Shown: in pieces, positions 53,847-63,196 of the stretch | How the letters are laid out: each line of letters opens with the position of its first letter | Position numbering within the stretch: the stretch's first letter is position 1 | Assembly: GCA_038131795.1 (NCBI GenBank) | Contig: JAYPQE010000003.1 | Span: 2,108,001 to 2,172,000, forward strand | DNA length: 64,000 nucleotides | Direction: 5' to 3' | Origin: Eutrophobius brisbanensis | GTDB taxonomy: Bacteria; Pseudomonadota; Gammaproteobacteria; Eutrophobiales; Eutrophobiaceae | The notes under the pieces: model-generated | What the model was told of the DNA's origin: nothing | Databases searched by the model: none | Seen by the model: only the letters and a program-made list of their open reading frames with translations | Program-made: the position numbers and the translations under genes

Positions 53847-55169
53847 TTGAGTAAAGATTTAGAAAGACTTTTATTTGTTTTATTTTTGTCTTTGATTGCA
53901 GGATACCTCTCGGGCTACATTTTTGTAGGTTTGTTTATTGGCCTCTTGCTGTACATCCTGTGGTATTTGCAATCATTAAACAATCTGTTGTTATGGATGA
54001 TGCAGGGTAAAAGAGTTTATCCGCCAAATGTTCCCGGACTCATTGATGATATTGCTGCGCAATTCTATAAACTCAGAAACAGACACAAAAAGCGTAAAAA
54101 GAAATTAACCAACTATTTGAAACGGTTCAAATTGACTACTCAGGCATTACCGGATGCAATCCTTATTTTGGGTGAAAATAACGAAATTAAATGGGCAAAT
54201 GAAAAAGCTGAAGAGTATCTGGGGGTTGTTTATAAAGAAGATGTAGAACAGCATGTAATAAACCTGGTAAGGCACCCCTCACTTGTAGAGTTTTTAAAAA
54301 ACAATCGATATCAAAAGGCTGAGATAGAGTCTTGTCTTAATATAGTTTCGCCGATTAATAGAGAGATACATCTTGAGGTGCGGCTTATTCATTTTGGAAG
54401 GTCAGAAAAATTATTAGTGGCCCGAGACATATCTAGCAGCTTCAGGATAAATAAAATGCGTACTGACTTTATTTCCAATGCATCACATGAATTAAGGACA
54501 CCATTAACGGTGATATCAGGGTACCTGGAGTCATTTGAAGATGATTATAACAATGCAGAAAACCAGGGTGATTATAAAAGAATAATGCAAATGAAATCAC
54601 AGGCAATCAGGATGAGCAGACTTATTGATGATTTGTTAAATTTGGCAACCCTGGAAACAACTGAACAATTATCAAATAGCAAGTCGGTAAATGTATCTGA
54701 GATGCTTAAATCAGTTATTGATGCTGCAGTTTCCCTAGGGACTGAACCTGGGCACGAGTTTAAAGTTAAAATTGATAAGGAGCTCTGGCTAAGAGGTAAC
54801 CGGGACCAGTTATATAGTGTTTTTTCTAACCTTGTATTTAATGCAGTAAACCATACTGTTCCGCCTGGGTTAGTTGCCGTTAAATGGTTTCGGCGTGGTA
54901 ATGAAGGAATACTGGAAGTATCGGACACTGGGGCGGGGATAAGTCAAGAACACATCCCCAGGTTGACAGAAAGGTTTTTTAGGGTTGATAAGAGCAGAAG
55001 CAGAGATAAGGGTGGATCTGGTCTGGGGTTGGCTATAGTCAAGCATATATTGACAATTCATAAAGCGGCTCTGGATATTGAAAGCAAGGCAGGTCATGGC
55101 AGCACCTTCAGGGTTAGGTTTCCACAAAGCCTGTTAATTAGTTCAAATAATACTGACGTGAAGGCATAG
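53847..55169 (+). CDS. phoR: PhoR, phosphate regulon sensor kinase
   Basis: 440 residues from TTG 53847, 15 bp after phoB. Two N-terminal membrane helices (about 7-45), a PAS domain (about 100-190), HisKA with phospho-acceptor His in NASHELRTPLTVISGY, and HATPase with DTGAGI and GGSGLGLAIVKHI. Short periplasmic part, as in PhoR. A terminator follows about 150 bp downstream. Confidence 0.93.
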   Translation: MSKDLERLLFVLFLSLIAGYLSGYIFVGLFIGLLLYILWYLQSLNNLLLWMMQGKRVYPPNVPGLIDDIAAQFYKLRNRHKKRKKKLTNYLKRFKLTTQALPDAILILGENNEIKWANEKAEEYLGVVYKEDVEQHVINLVRHPSLVEFLKNNRYQKAEIESCLNIVSPINREIHLEVRLIHFGRSEKLLVARDISSSFRINKMRTDFISNASHELRTPLTVISGYLESFEDDYNNAENQGDYKRIMQMKSQAIRMSRLIDDLLNLATLETTEQLSNSKSVNVSEMLKSVIDAAVSLGTEPGHEFKVKIDKELWLRGNRDQLYSVFSNLVFNAVNHTVPPGLVAVKWFRRGNEGILEVSDTGAGISQEHIPRLTERFFRVDKSRSRDKGGSGLGLAIVKHILTIHKAALDIESKAGHGSTFRVRFPQSLLISSNNTDVKA

Positions 55170-55498
55170 AATTAGCAGTCAACATTATTTTTAAAATGGT
55201 TCTATCCAGGGTTGGACAAATGGTGGTGAACAAAGACAGTAATTTCTGTGATCGGAAATGTGACAGCAAGTCAGCTGAAAATGACCCGGTAAATCACAAA
55301 CAGCCTGTATATAATCAATGCCCCTTCAGGGGCATTTTTTTATGGGAAACCAAACTATTTACTGATTTGAGTACCAGTATTAACAGCTTTTATAACAAAA
55401 TGTTGAAAACTGACTATTTTTACTCAGTTTTTTCACGCCCAGGAGTTTGTAAAATCTGTTAATTCGATTATTCTTAAGAAAAAAAGGTTACGGTAAAA
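55170..55498 (+). other. Intergenic gap between phoR and gspC
   Basis: 329 bp without a supported gene. It contains the phoR terminator (55317-55341) and, by position, the gspC promoter. An 88-codon open frame at 55196-55462 spans the terminator and has no coding character. Confidence 0.6.
55317..55341 (+). terminator. Rho-independent terminator after phoR
   Basis: Stem AATGCCCC (55317-55324) / GGGGCATT (55329-55336), loop TTCA, followed by a run of T. Strong canonical shape, ends the PiT-phoBR operon. Confidence 0.92.
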
Positions 55499-56416
55499 AT
55501 GCAAGTGTTTTCGAATATCGTCAGCGGGTTACGGCCCGACATACTGACGCAGCCGCGATTCGTCAGGGCTGTGGAGGTTTTGTTGGTTATCATTTTGGCC
55601 ATGGTCATGGGTAAAATGATCATGGACTATGTTGCATTTTCTACCTCTACTTCTCAATATCAGCCTGATCCACAGGTGGATGAGACCACTGTCACCAGTA
55701 CCCGTGCAGACACCGCTTATATAACCCAGCCGCCGCCAGGGGTAATGTCCTTATTTGGTGTCCCGGATCAACCTGTCCTTCAAAGCGGCAATACCACAGA
55801 CGAGTTAAAGGAGACACAGCTGAACCTGATCCTCAGGGGGATTATGGTTAATCGCGAGAATAATCAGCGTTTGGCGTTAATCGCTATTCCCGGGAATGTT
55901 GAAAAGGTCTATGCCGTTGGTGATGATGTCGAAGGTGCGAGGATTGCCAAGATAGAACAGGGCAGGGTGGTGTTAAACCACAATGGCAGAGATGAAGCCC
56001 TATACCTATCCATTCCCAAGCTATCGGCAGATCAAAATAAGACCGGCTCTGTTTCACGGCCAAGCACAGAAAAAAATGGCATTCGAAAGATCAATGACAC
56101 ACAACGGGTCATGTCACAACAGACCTTGAGGCAACAGCTGAATAATCTACCTGCCCTGTTACGCCAGGCAAAGGCGGTACCCCATACAGAGAACGGTGAG
56201 AATGTCGGCTTTAAGGTTGTCGAGATAGCATCGGGCAGCATATTCGAAGACCTGGGCATCCAAAAAGAAGACATCATCCAGTCAGTCAATGGCCGTTCGG
56301 TGAAGAGTGCTGAGGATGCCCTCAATGCCTATAGAAGGCTAAGGACGTCAAAATCATTTCAGCTGAGTGTCTTGAGAAATGGCCGACCCGTTTCCCTGAA
56401 CCTCTCAGTCCAATAA
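55499..56416 (+). CDS. gspC: GspC, type II secretion inner-membrane protein
   Basis: 305 residues. One membrane helix (about 27-47), HR domain (about 105-165, with LNLILRGIMVN) and a C-terminal PDZ domain (about 210-305, with GFKVVEIASGSIFEDLGIQKEDIIQSVNG). It connects the inner-membrane platform with the GspD secretin. First gene of the gsp operon. Confidence 0.93.
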   Translation: MQVFSNIVSGLRPDILTQPRFVRAVEVLLVIILAMVMGKMIMDYVAFSTSTSQYQPDPQVDETTVTSTRADTAYITQPPPGVMSLFGVPDQPVLQSGNTTDELKETQLNLILRGIMVNRENNQRLALIAIPGNVEKVYAVGDDVEGARIAKIEQGRVVLNHNGRDEALYLSIPKLSADQNKTGSVSRPSTEKNGIRKINDTQRVMSQQTLRQQLNNLPALLRQAKAVPHTENGENVGFKVVEIASGSIFEDLGIQKEDIIQSVNGRSVKSAEDALNAYRRLRTSKSFQLSVLRNGRPVSLNLSVQ

Positions 56417-56434
56417 AAAATAATTAGGATAAGT

Positions 56435-58348
56435 ATGGATACATTATGTAGAAAGTTATTGATGATCATGCTGGGTATGTTTTTCTTAAATACTGCATTG
56501 GCCCAGCAGGTCAATTTTGATTTTGAGGATGCCAACCTCAGGGCTGTCATTCAGGCCGTAGCGGAATTTTCCGGCAGAAATTTTCTGGTGGATCCACGGG
56601 TCCAGGGCAAAGTCACCGTGGTTGCCCCGACGCCATTAACTGAGGAGCAGGCCTATAAGGTTTTTCAGGCGGTACTGGAAGTCAACGGCTTTGTCACTGT
56701 AGAAGCCGACGGCGCCACCAAGATTGTCCCGGCAGAAGAAGGCAAGATTAGAAATACCAATGTGTTTGATGAGGCCCCAGGCGCAAACAGTGATGATATT
56801 CAGACCAGGGTGTTACGCCTGACCTATGTTAATCCGGAACGTCTGGTACCTATACTTCGGCCCCTGGTGCCGGCCTATGGACACATGGCGGCGGATTCTG
56901 AGAGTTCATCATTAATTATTACCGACCGGGCCGCCAATATCGACCGCCTGGTCAGTATTGTTTCAAGACTTGACCGCCCCGCCGAGACCGGTGAGGTCGA
57001 AGTCATCCCGCTGGTCCATGCCTCGGCAGAAGAGATGTCTGATCTGTTAGGCAGGTTGTATCCAACCGAAGCCGGCATGTTAACAGTGATGGATGATGCC
57101 AGGACCAATAGTCTAATCGTTAAGGCTGACGTAGCGACACGGGATGAGATCAAAAATATCGCCCGGGAACTGGACATGCCGGCGGAACGCACCGGTGACA
57201 CCAATGTTATCTTTTTGAATAATGCCGATGCAGAAAACCTGGTAGAGGTATTGCAGAACATGGTGGGGACAAATACCAGTCAGGGAGAAGGGATCGCCTC
57301 CGATGCGGAAATCATGGCAGACCCTGAAACCAACGCCATTATCGTTCACGCCTCAAAATCAGATTTTAATACCATCCGCCAGGTCATTGAAAACCTGGAT
57401 GTCAGACGATTGCAGGTGTACGTGGAAGCCTTAATCGCAGAGGTGTCCACAGAGTTTGCCAGGGAATTTGGAATTCAATTTCAGACTGCCGAAGGACTGG
57501 AATCTGATAATACCGGATTTGTGGGTGGTTCAAATTTTAATGTAGGCACCAGTATCCAGGAGACCGCAATAAACCCACTTGGTATTGGCGCAGGGTTTAG
57601 TATGGGTTTTATCGATGGCACGATCACAATGCCTGATGGCACAGAGATCTCAAATCTGGCCGGGCTGGCCAGGGCGCTGGATGACCAGACCAATGCCAAT
57701 ATTCTCTCAACCCCAAACCTCCTGACCATGGACAACCAGGAGGCCGAGATTGTAGTGGGTCAGAACGTCCCTTTTGTGACCGGCTCATTCAGCCAGATAA
57801 GCTCCGGTACGGCAGTGGAGAATCCTTTTCAAACTATTGAACGGCAGGATGTGGGTCTGACCCTGCGGATCAAGCCACAGATTACCGAGGGCAGTGCCAT
57901 TAAAATGGAGATCTTCCAGGAAGTCTCCAGTGTGGCGCCGCGTAACGAGGCCAGGGACATCGTCACCAACACCCGTTCCCTGCAAACCACGGTGGTGGCG
58001 GAAGACAACCGGATGATTGTGTTGGGTGGTTTGATACAGGATGACATCTCCCAGAACCGCCAGAAAATTCCGTTGCTGGGGGACATCCCCATCCTTGGGA
58101 ACCTGTTTTCTTACCGGCGTAATACCCGCAATAAAACCAACCTGTTGATCTTTCTAAGGCCCAGGATCATCCGTGTGTCCGGTGACATGGATGAACCCAC
58201 CCGTAAAAAATATGAATACCTGGATGAATTGTCTGTAGAACAGAACATGAGGCAGGATGACGATGCCCTCCCGCCATTGGAGGAATGGGATTATATCGCT
58301 CCGATGGACAGGCCAGCAGAGGAGGCAACTGGAGGAGCTGGCCAGTGA
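56435..58348 (+). CDS. gspD: GspD, type II secretion secretin
   Basis: 637 residues. Signal peptide (about 1-23), N0 domain (VNFDFEDANLRAVIQ), N1-N3 repeats (for example VLRLTYVNPERLVPILRPLV and VIPLVHASAEEMSDLLGRLYP) and the secretin barrel ending in NRQKIPLLGDIPILGNLF. Outer-membrane channel. Its stop overlaps the gspE start (GTGA). Confidence 0.96.
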   Translation: MDTLCRKLLMIMLGMFFLNTALAQQVNFDFEDANLRAVIQAVAEFSGRNFLVDPRVQGKVTVVAPTPLTEEQAYKVFQAVLEVNGFVTVEADGATKIVPAEEGKIRNTNVFDEAPGANSDDIQTRVLRLTYVNPERLVPILRPLVPAYGHMAADSESSSLIITDRAANIDRLVSIVSRLDRPAETGEVEVIPLVHASAEEMSDLLGRLYPTEAGMLTVMDDARTNSLIVKADVATRDEIKNIARELDMPAERTGDTNVIFLNNADAENLVEVLQNMVGTNTSQGEGIASDAEIMADPETNAIIVHASKSDFNTIRQVIENLDVRRLQVYVEALIAEVSTEFAREFGIQFQTAEGLESDNTGFVGGSNFNVGTSIQETAINPLGIGAGFSMGFIDGTITMPDGTEISNLAGLARALDDQTNANILSTPNLLTMDNQEAEIVVGQNVPFVTGSFSQISSGTAVENPFQTIERQDVGLTLRIKPQITEGSAIKMEIFQEVSSVAPRNEARDIVTNTRSLQTTVVAEDNRMIVLGGLIQDDISQNRQKIPLLGDIPILGNLFSYRRNTRNKTNLLIFLRPRIIRVSGDMDEPTRKKYEYLDELSVEQNMRQDDDALPPLEEWDYIAPMDRPAEEATGGAGQ

Positions 58349-59991
58349 GTTCCGTTCTAAATTCCGAGGACACCATTCAGTCAGAGACTGATAAGTCACG
58401 GTCTCCATCCGGAGTGAATGGGGTTGTTGAATCTGAGCCTGCCCTGGCTATCAACCAGGTAGTAAACCGGGCCGCGCAGTTAGGCTGGCAGTACGATGCC
58501 AATCCGGATCTGTCCCTGCTCGATCAAAAATTATCTGGCGCCATAAGCTACCGCCAGGCAAAGCGCATGGGGGTATTGCCGTTTAATCAACGGGATGGGG
58601 ACATCTGTTTTCTCGTCAGGCAGGACATCAACCGCGACACCTGGATTGAGATTCAGGCTGAATTTGGGCTGGATGTCTGTCCCATTATGGTCAGTGATGT
58701 GCAATTCAACCGTGCCCTGCAACGGGCCTTTGAAAAATCCAGTGCAGCGGCAGATGCGGTAGAGGACCTGGGTGAGGCAGTGGATCTGGAAACAGCATCT
58801 GCTGCATTACCTGAAGACCTGATGGAAAGTCAGGACGATGCACCTATTATTAAATTACTGAACGCAGTCCTTACCCAGGCCATTGAAGAGGGGGCCTCTG
58901 ATGTCCATATCGAACCACTGGAAACACAGGTGGTGATCCGTTACCGGGTGGACGGTGTTCTCAGAGACGTTATCGAACCACCCCTGGCACTGGCCGGCAG
59001 GATAGTTGCCAGGATCAAGGTGATGGCCCGCCTGAATATTGCCGAACGCCGCGTCCCACAGGACGGCAGGATGAGCCTGAGGTTGGCGGGACGGTTGATT
59101 GATATCCGCGTTTCCACATTACCTACCTATTACGGTGAACGGGTCGTCATGCGTATCCTGGAAAAAGATGCCGGGCCACTGACGCTTGAGCAAATCGGGA
59201 TGTCTGAAGACGTAAGCGAACAGCTGCGTAAACTGATTCGCTCCCCGCATGGAATCTTCCTGGTAACCGGTCCTACAGGATCCGGCAAGACCACAACACT
59301 CTATGCGGCCCTGCAGGAGGTCAGGACCCCGGGGGTTAATATCATCACCATTGAAGACCCGGTGGAGTATGATTTAGATGGCGTTGGCCAGACACCGGTT
59401 AACGTTAAGACCGGCATGACTTTTGCCAGGGGATTGAGGGCCATACTCAGACAGGATCCCGACATCATTATGGTCGGCGAAGTGCGAGACCTGGAAACCG
59501 CGGAAGTCTCCGTGCAGGCAAGCCTGACCGGGCATATGGTATTTTCCACCTTGCACACCAATGATGCAGTGGGCAGCGTGACCCGCCTGATGGACATGGG
59601 GGTTGAGCCTTACCTGGTGGCCTCCAGCCTGTTGGGCGTGATGGCACAGCGCCTGGTCCGCAAGTTATGTGTAGATTGCCGGTTGGAACATGCAGCGGAT
59701 GAAGGAGAGAAGCAGTTACTTGGAAGGGAAAATGGTGATCAGGTCATGATCTTTTATCCCAGGGGATGTGAACACTGTGCCTATACCGGTTATAAAGGCA
59801 GGACAGGTATCTATGAATTCATGTTAATCAATGAACAGATCCAGCTCCTGATCCATGATTTTGAAGGTGAGTCGTCCCTACGTAAAGCAGCCAGACAAAA
59901 TGGTATGAAATCTTTACGTGAAGACGGCGTCATCAAGGTCTTGTCTGGAATTACCAGCCTTGAAGAAGTCCTCAGGGTAACGCAAAGTTAA
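58345..59991 (+). CDS. gspE: GspE, type II secretion ATPase
   Basis: 548 residues from GTG 58345, overlapping the gspD stop. N-terminal T2SSE_N domain, then the ATPase with Walker A VTGPTGSGKTTTLY, Asp-box and Walker B near DPDIIMVGEVRDLET, His box LTGHMVFSTLHTND, and a tetracysteine zinc site (LCVDC and GCEHC). Powers pseudopilus assembly. Confidence 0.96.
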   Translation: MSSVLNSEDTIQSETDKSRSPSGVNGVVESEPALAINQVVNRAAQLGWQYDANPDLSLLDQKLSGAISYRQAKRMGVLPFNQRDGDICFLVRQDINRDTWIEIQAEFGLDVCPIMVSDVQFNRALQRAFEKSSAAADAVEDLGEAVDLETASAALPEDLMESQDDAPIIKLLNAVLTQAIEEGASDVHIEPLETQVVIRYRVDGVLRDVIEPPLALAGRIVARIKVMARLNIAERRVPQDGRMSLRLAGRLIDIRVSTLPTYYGERVVMRILEKDAGPLTLEQIGMSEDVSEQLRKLIRSPHGIFLVTGPTGSGKTTTLYAALQEVRTPGVNIITIEDPVEYDLDGVGQTPVNVKTGMTFARGLRAILRQDPDIIMVGEVRDLETAEVSVQASLTGHMVFSTLHTNDAVGSVTRLMDMGVEPYLVASSLLGVMAQRLVRKLCVDCRLEHAADEGEKQLLGRENGDQVMIFYPRGCEHCAYTGYKGRTGIYEFMLINEQIQLLIHDFEGESSLRKAARQNGMKSLREDGVIKVLSGITSLEEVLRVTQS

Positions 59992-59992
59992 A

Positions 59993-61210
59993 ATGGCCGC
60001 CTTTGAATACCTTGCCCTGGATACGGTCGGACGTTCCCACAAGGGCATACTGACCGGCGATTCACCCCGGCATATACGCTCACAGTTGCGCGACCAGGGA
60101 TTGAGTCCGGTGGATGTCAGGCCGGTTGAAGAAACTGAACAGAAGACCTATGGACGTTCCCTGTTCAGTCGCAATGTCCCTGTTGCGTCCCTGGCGTTAA
60201 TGACCCGGCAACTGGCCACCCTGGTGAGGGCCGGTATGCCGCTGGAAGAATCCTTACGCGTACTGGGCGAACAGGTCAAATTACCGAGATTAAAATCTGT
60301 GGTTGCCGGCTTGCGTTCCGAGATCATGGAAGGGTCTTCATTGTCATCGGCACTCTCGGAATATAACAGGATATTTCCTCAATATTACTGTGCGATGGTG
60401 GAGGCCGGTGAAGCCAGTGGTCAGCTGGATGATATTCTGGAACGGTTGGCAGAATATACAGAACAGCAGAATTATCTGAGGCAGCAGATCGCTGTAGCCA
60501 TGATCTACCCGGTGATTCTGACCGGTGTCGCCATAACCGTAGTCATTGCACTATTGACCTATGTGGTTCCGGAAGTGGTAAGGGTGTTCAACCAGACAGG
60601 ACAGGACCTGCCGTTATTAACCCAGTGGCTTATCATCACCAGTGATTTTGTACGTCAGCAGGGGCTGCTGATATTAGGCTTTATCTTTGCGGCATTCTTT
60701 ACGTTTTCCTGGTTGTTGAAAAAGGAAACATTCCGTTACCGGTATGAACAGTTAAAACTTTCCATGCCCTTTATTGGTGATTTGACCAGGACCATCATAT
60801 CAGCGCGTCTGGCCCGTATGCTTGCCATTCTTACCGCCAGTGGCGTTACCCTGGTGGATGCTCTGGGGATCAGTTTGCAAATGATAAAAAACCTGCCGGT
60901 GCGTGAGGCCATGTCTTTTGCTACTGAATCATTGCGTGAAGGTGGACGTCTGCATTCAGCAATGAATAAAAGCGGCTATTTCCCGCCCATGCTGGTGCAT
61001 ATGATTTCTGTAGGAGAGGAAAGCGGTGAGCTGGAGAAGATGCTGGACAAGGCGGCAAATCACCATGAGCATGAAATGAATACCATGATAACAGCGGCCA
61101 CGTCCCTGCTGGAACCGGTGCTGATTATTGTCATGGGCGGTATTGTATTATTGATCGTGCTTGCAATACTGTTACCTATTTTTGAAATGAACCAACTGGT
61201 AGGACTGTAA
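59993..61210 (+). CDS. gspF: GspF, type II secretion platform protein
   Basis: 405 residues. Two cytoplasmic GspF domains and three membrane helices (about 168-192, 220-245, 375-400), including MVEAGEASGQLDDILERLAEY and VGEESGELEKMLDKAA repeats. Starts 1 bp after gspE. Confidence 0.96.
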   Translation: MAAFEYLALDTVGRSHKGILTGDSPRHIRSQLRDQGLSPVDVRPVEETEQKTYGRSLFSRNVPVASLALMTRQLATLVRAGMPLEESLRVLGEQVKLPRLKSVVAGLRSEIMEGSSLSSALSEYNRIFPQYYCAMVEAGEASGQLDDILERLAEYTEQQNYLRQQIAVAMIYPVILTGVAITVVIALLTYVVPEVVRVFNQTGQDLPLLTQWLIITSDFVRQQGLLILGFIFAAFFTFSWLLKKETFRYRYEQLKLSMPFIGDLTRTIISARLARMLAILTASGVTLVDALGISLQMIKNLPVREAMSFATESLREGGRLHSAMNKSGYFPPMLVHMISVGEESGELEKMLDKAANHHEHEMNTMITAATSLLEPVLIIVMGGIVLLIVLAILLPIFEMNQLVGL

Positions 61211-61224
61211 ACAGGAGAAATGCT

Positions 61225-61659
61225 TTGCGTAACAATATTAATGTGAACTCTTCCCGTCTGTCACAAGGCTTTACCTTGATTGAGATTATGGTGGTGGTAG
61301 TCATCCTGGGAATACTGGCCGCAGTGGTTGTGCCGCGTGTCATGGACAGACCGGAGCAGGCCAGGATCGCCGCAACCAAAAATAACATCCGCGCAATCCA
61401 GTCGGCCCTGGATATGTATAAGTTGGACAATCACCGCTATCCCACTATAGATCAGGGCCTGGAGGCGCTGGTGACAGAACCAAACGGTGATCCCGAACCG
61501 GCCAACTGGAGCCGGTATATGGATAACGTCCCGGTGGATCCCTGGGGTAATAACTACCTGTACCTTGAGCCCGGCAAGCATGGTGATATTGATTTGTTCA
61601 GCCCCGGACCTAACGGCAGGGCAGGTGACGAGGATGATATTGGTAGCTGGAACCTGTAA
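61225..61659 (+). CDS. gspG: GspG, major pseudopilin
   Basis: 144 residues from TTG 61225 with AGGAG upstream. Prepilin peptidase site QG|FTLIEIMVVVVILGILA and the C-terminal calcium-loop region VDPWGNNYLYL...SPGPNGRAGDEDDI diagnostic of GspG. Confidence 0.96.
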   Translation: MRNNINVNSSRLSQGFTLIEIMVVVVILGILAAVVVPRVMDRPEQARIAATKNNIRAIQSALDMYKLDNHRYPTIDQGLEALVTEPNGDPEPANWSRYMDNVPVDPWGNNYLYLEPGKHGDIDLFSPGPNGRAGDEDDIGSWNL

Positions 61660-61668
61660 GGCAACAGT

Positions 61669-62148
61669 ATGAAAGACAGGAAAGACGTTTATGGGTTTTC
61701 CCTGTTGGAATTACTGGTAGTGATTGTCATCTTGTCAGTCATGGCCAGTATATTGATCCCCTCAATGGGGAACCCGAACCGGCATTCCCAAAATGGCGCA
61801 CAAACGCTGGTGTTAATGATTAATATGGCGCAGCAGGAAGCAATAATGACATCACGGGTCTGGCAACTGGTGGTGGATTTGGACAATAAAAATTACCGGT
61901 TTCAGAAACTTGGTAACCTGGAGTTTGAAGATATTACCACTCGTCCATTGGCGGGAACACATGACTTGTCACTGGCGGATCTCACTGAGCTGGAGATTAA
62001 TGGCCAGTCGGTACAGTCCGAAAGTGCAGAGGTTTACCTCTTCCCTACCGGGGAACAGGACAGCCTGCGACTGGTACTCAGTTCAGGTGATGTGAAGTAC
62101 GCCATCGCCATGGGCCCGGTGGGACCTGCCCACCTGGAGAGATTATAG
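61669..62148 (+). CDS. gspH: GspH, minor pseudopilin
   Basis: 159 residues. Prepilin site YG|FSLLELLVVIVILSV; C-terminal beta-domain less conserved. Identity by order between gspG and gspI. Confidence 0.88.
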   Translation: MKDRKDVYGFSLLELLVVIVILSVMASILIPSMGNPNRHSQNGAQTLVLMINMAQQEAIMTSRVWQLVVDLDNKNYRFQKLGNLEFEDITTRPLAGTHDLSLADLTELEINGQSVQSESAEVYLFPTGEQDSLRLVLSSGDVKYAIAMGPVGPAHLERL

Positions 62149-62150
62149 TC

Positions 62151-62558
62151 ATGATGTTATCCAGGGAGTCTGCTAGAGGGTTTACCTTACTGGAATCTCT
62201 GGTTGCACTCGCTATTGCGGCCATTGCCATGGTGGCATTATGGAAGGGGTTGCTACAGGGGCAATCAATCTCTACAGAATTACCCGATCGGATTGTCGCC
62301 CGCTGGGTAGCACAAAATCGTATGATTACCCGCCAGGTGATGGGGGAATGGCCCGAAACCAGGACGTACACGGGCGAGGAGCATATGGTGGGTAAAGACT
62401 GGTACTGGGAAGAGATCGTTAGCTCAACCACCATTGCAGACATGCGGCGGATAACCGTGAATGTGGGCCGAATAGATGATGAAGTTATCTTTACATTGGA
62501 AGGTTATCTGCAACGCCAGGAAGCCCCCTTGCCATACGAGCGTATATTTGGACAGTAA
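62151..62558 (+). CDS. gspI: GspI, minor pseudopilin
   Basis: 135 residues. Prepilin site RG|FTLLESLVALAIAA, followed by WVAQNRMITRQ, typical of GspI. Its stop overlaps the gspJ start codon. Confidence 0.9.
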   Translation: MMLSRESARGFTLLESLVALAIAAIAMVALWKGLLQGQSISTELPDRIVARWVAQNRMITRQVMGEWPETRTYTGEEHMVGKDWYWEEIVSSTTIADMRRITVNVGRIDDEVIFTLEGYLQRQEAPLPYERIFGQ

Positions 62559-63196
62559 TGATGGCGGTTGTGTCAAAATTCCAAAACCAATCTGGCATGA
62601 CCTTGCTGGAAGTATTAGTGGCCCTGGTCATCTTTACCATTATTGCTGCTGCCGGATACAGTGGTTTGCAACAGGGAGTTGGCGTGCAGAACCAGCTGCA
62701 GCAAACGCAATTATTCTGGCGAAAACTGGATGCCGTAATGATGCTGCTGGAGCAGGACCTTGAACAGGTCAAGAATATCTCACCCAGGGCCCCGCTGTGG
62801 GACAACGTCGCCTTCAAGGGATATGGCAGCCACACAGAAGAATCATTCGGAGAATTTATAAAGTTTACCCGGGGTGGTAATCAGTCCTTTCTGGTAACCA
62901 ATGCGAGTCCTTTTCAGAGAATGGCCTACAGGCTGCGGGATGGTACCCTCTACCGGGTGACCTGGCCGGGTCTGAATCTACCAGAGCATGAAACGGGATC
63001 GGAAGTCATCTTAATAGAAGATATAGACAACATAGAGCTTCGATACCTGGCGGAAAACAGGCGCTGGGTGAATAACTGGCCGTTGCGGTTTACCCAGGAG
63101 GAAAGTCAGTCGCTTCCTGAGGCCATTGAGATGACCATTAGTCTGTCCAACAACCTATCAATCAAGCGAGTATTTTATGTCGGCCACCAGGGTTAA
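62558..63196 (+). CDS. gspJ: GspJ, minor pseudopilin
   Basis: 212 residues. Prepilin site SG|MTLLEVLVALVIFT, then LEQDLEQV and a beta-rich C-terminus (FQRMAYRLRDGTLYRVTWPGL). Forms the tip complex with GspI and GspK. Overlaps gspK by 20 bp. Confidence 0.92.
   Translation: MMAVVSKFQNQSGMTLLEVLVALVIFTIIAAAGYSGLQQGVGVQNQLQQTQLFWRKLDAVMMLLEQDLEQVKNISPRAPLWDNVAFKGYGSHTEESFGEFIKFTRGGNQSFLVTNASPFQRMAYRLRDGTLYRVTWPGLNLPEHETGSEVILIEDIDNIELRYLAENRRWVNNWPLRFTQEESQSLPEAIEMTISLSNNLSIKRVFYVGHQG

Noticed and set aside
55196..55462. 88-codon open frame between phoR and gspC
   Set aside because: Spans a strong rho-independent terminator and has no protein-like composition or ribosome site.
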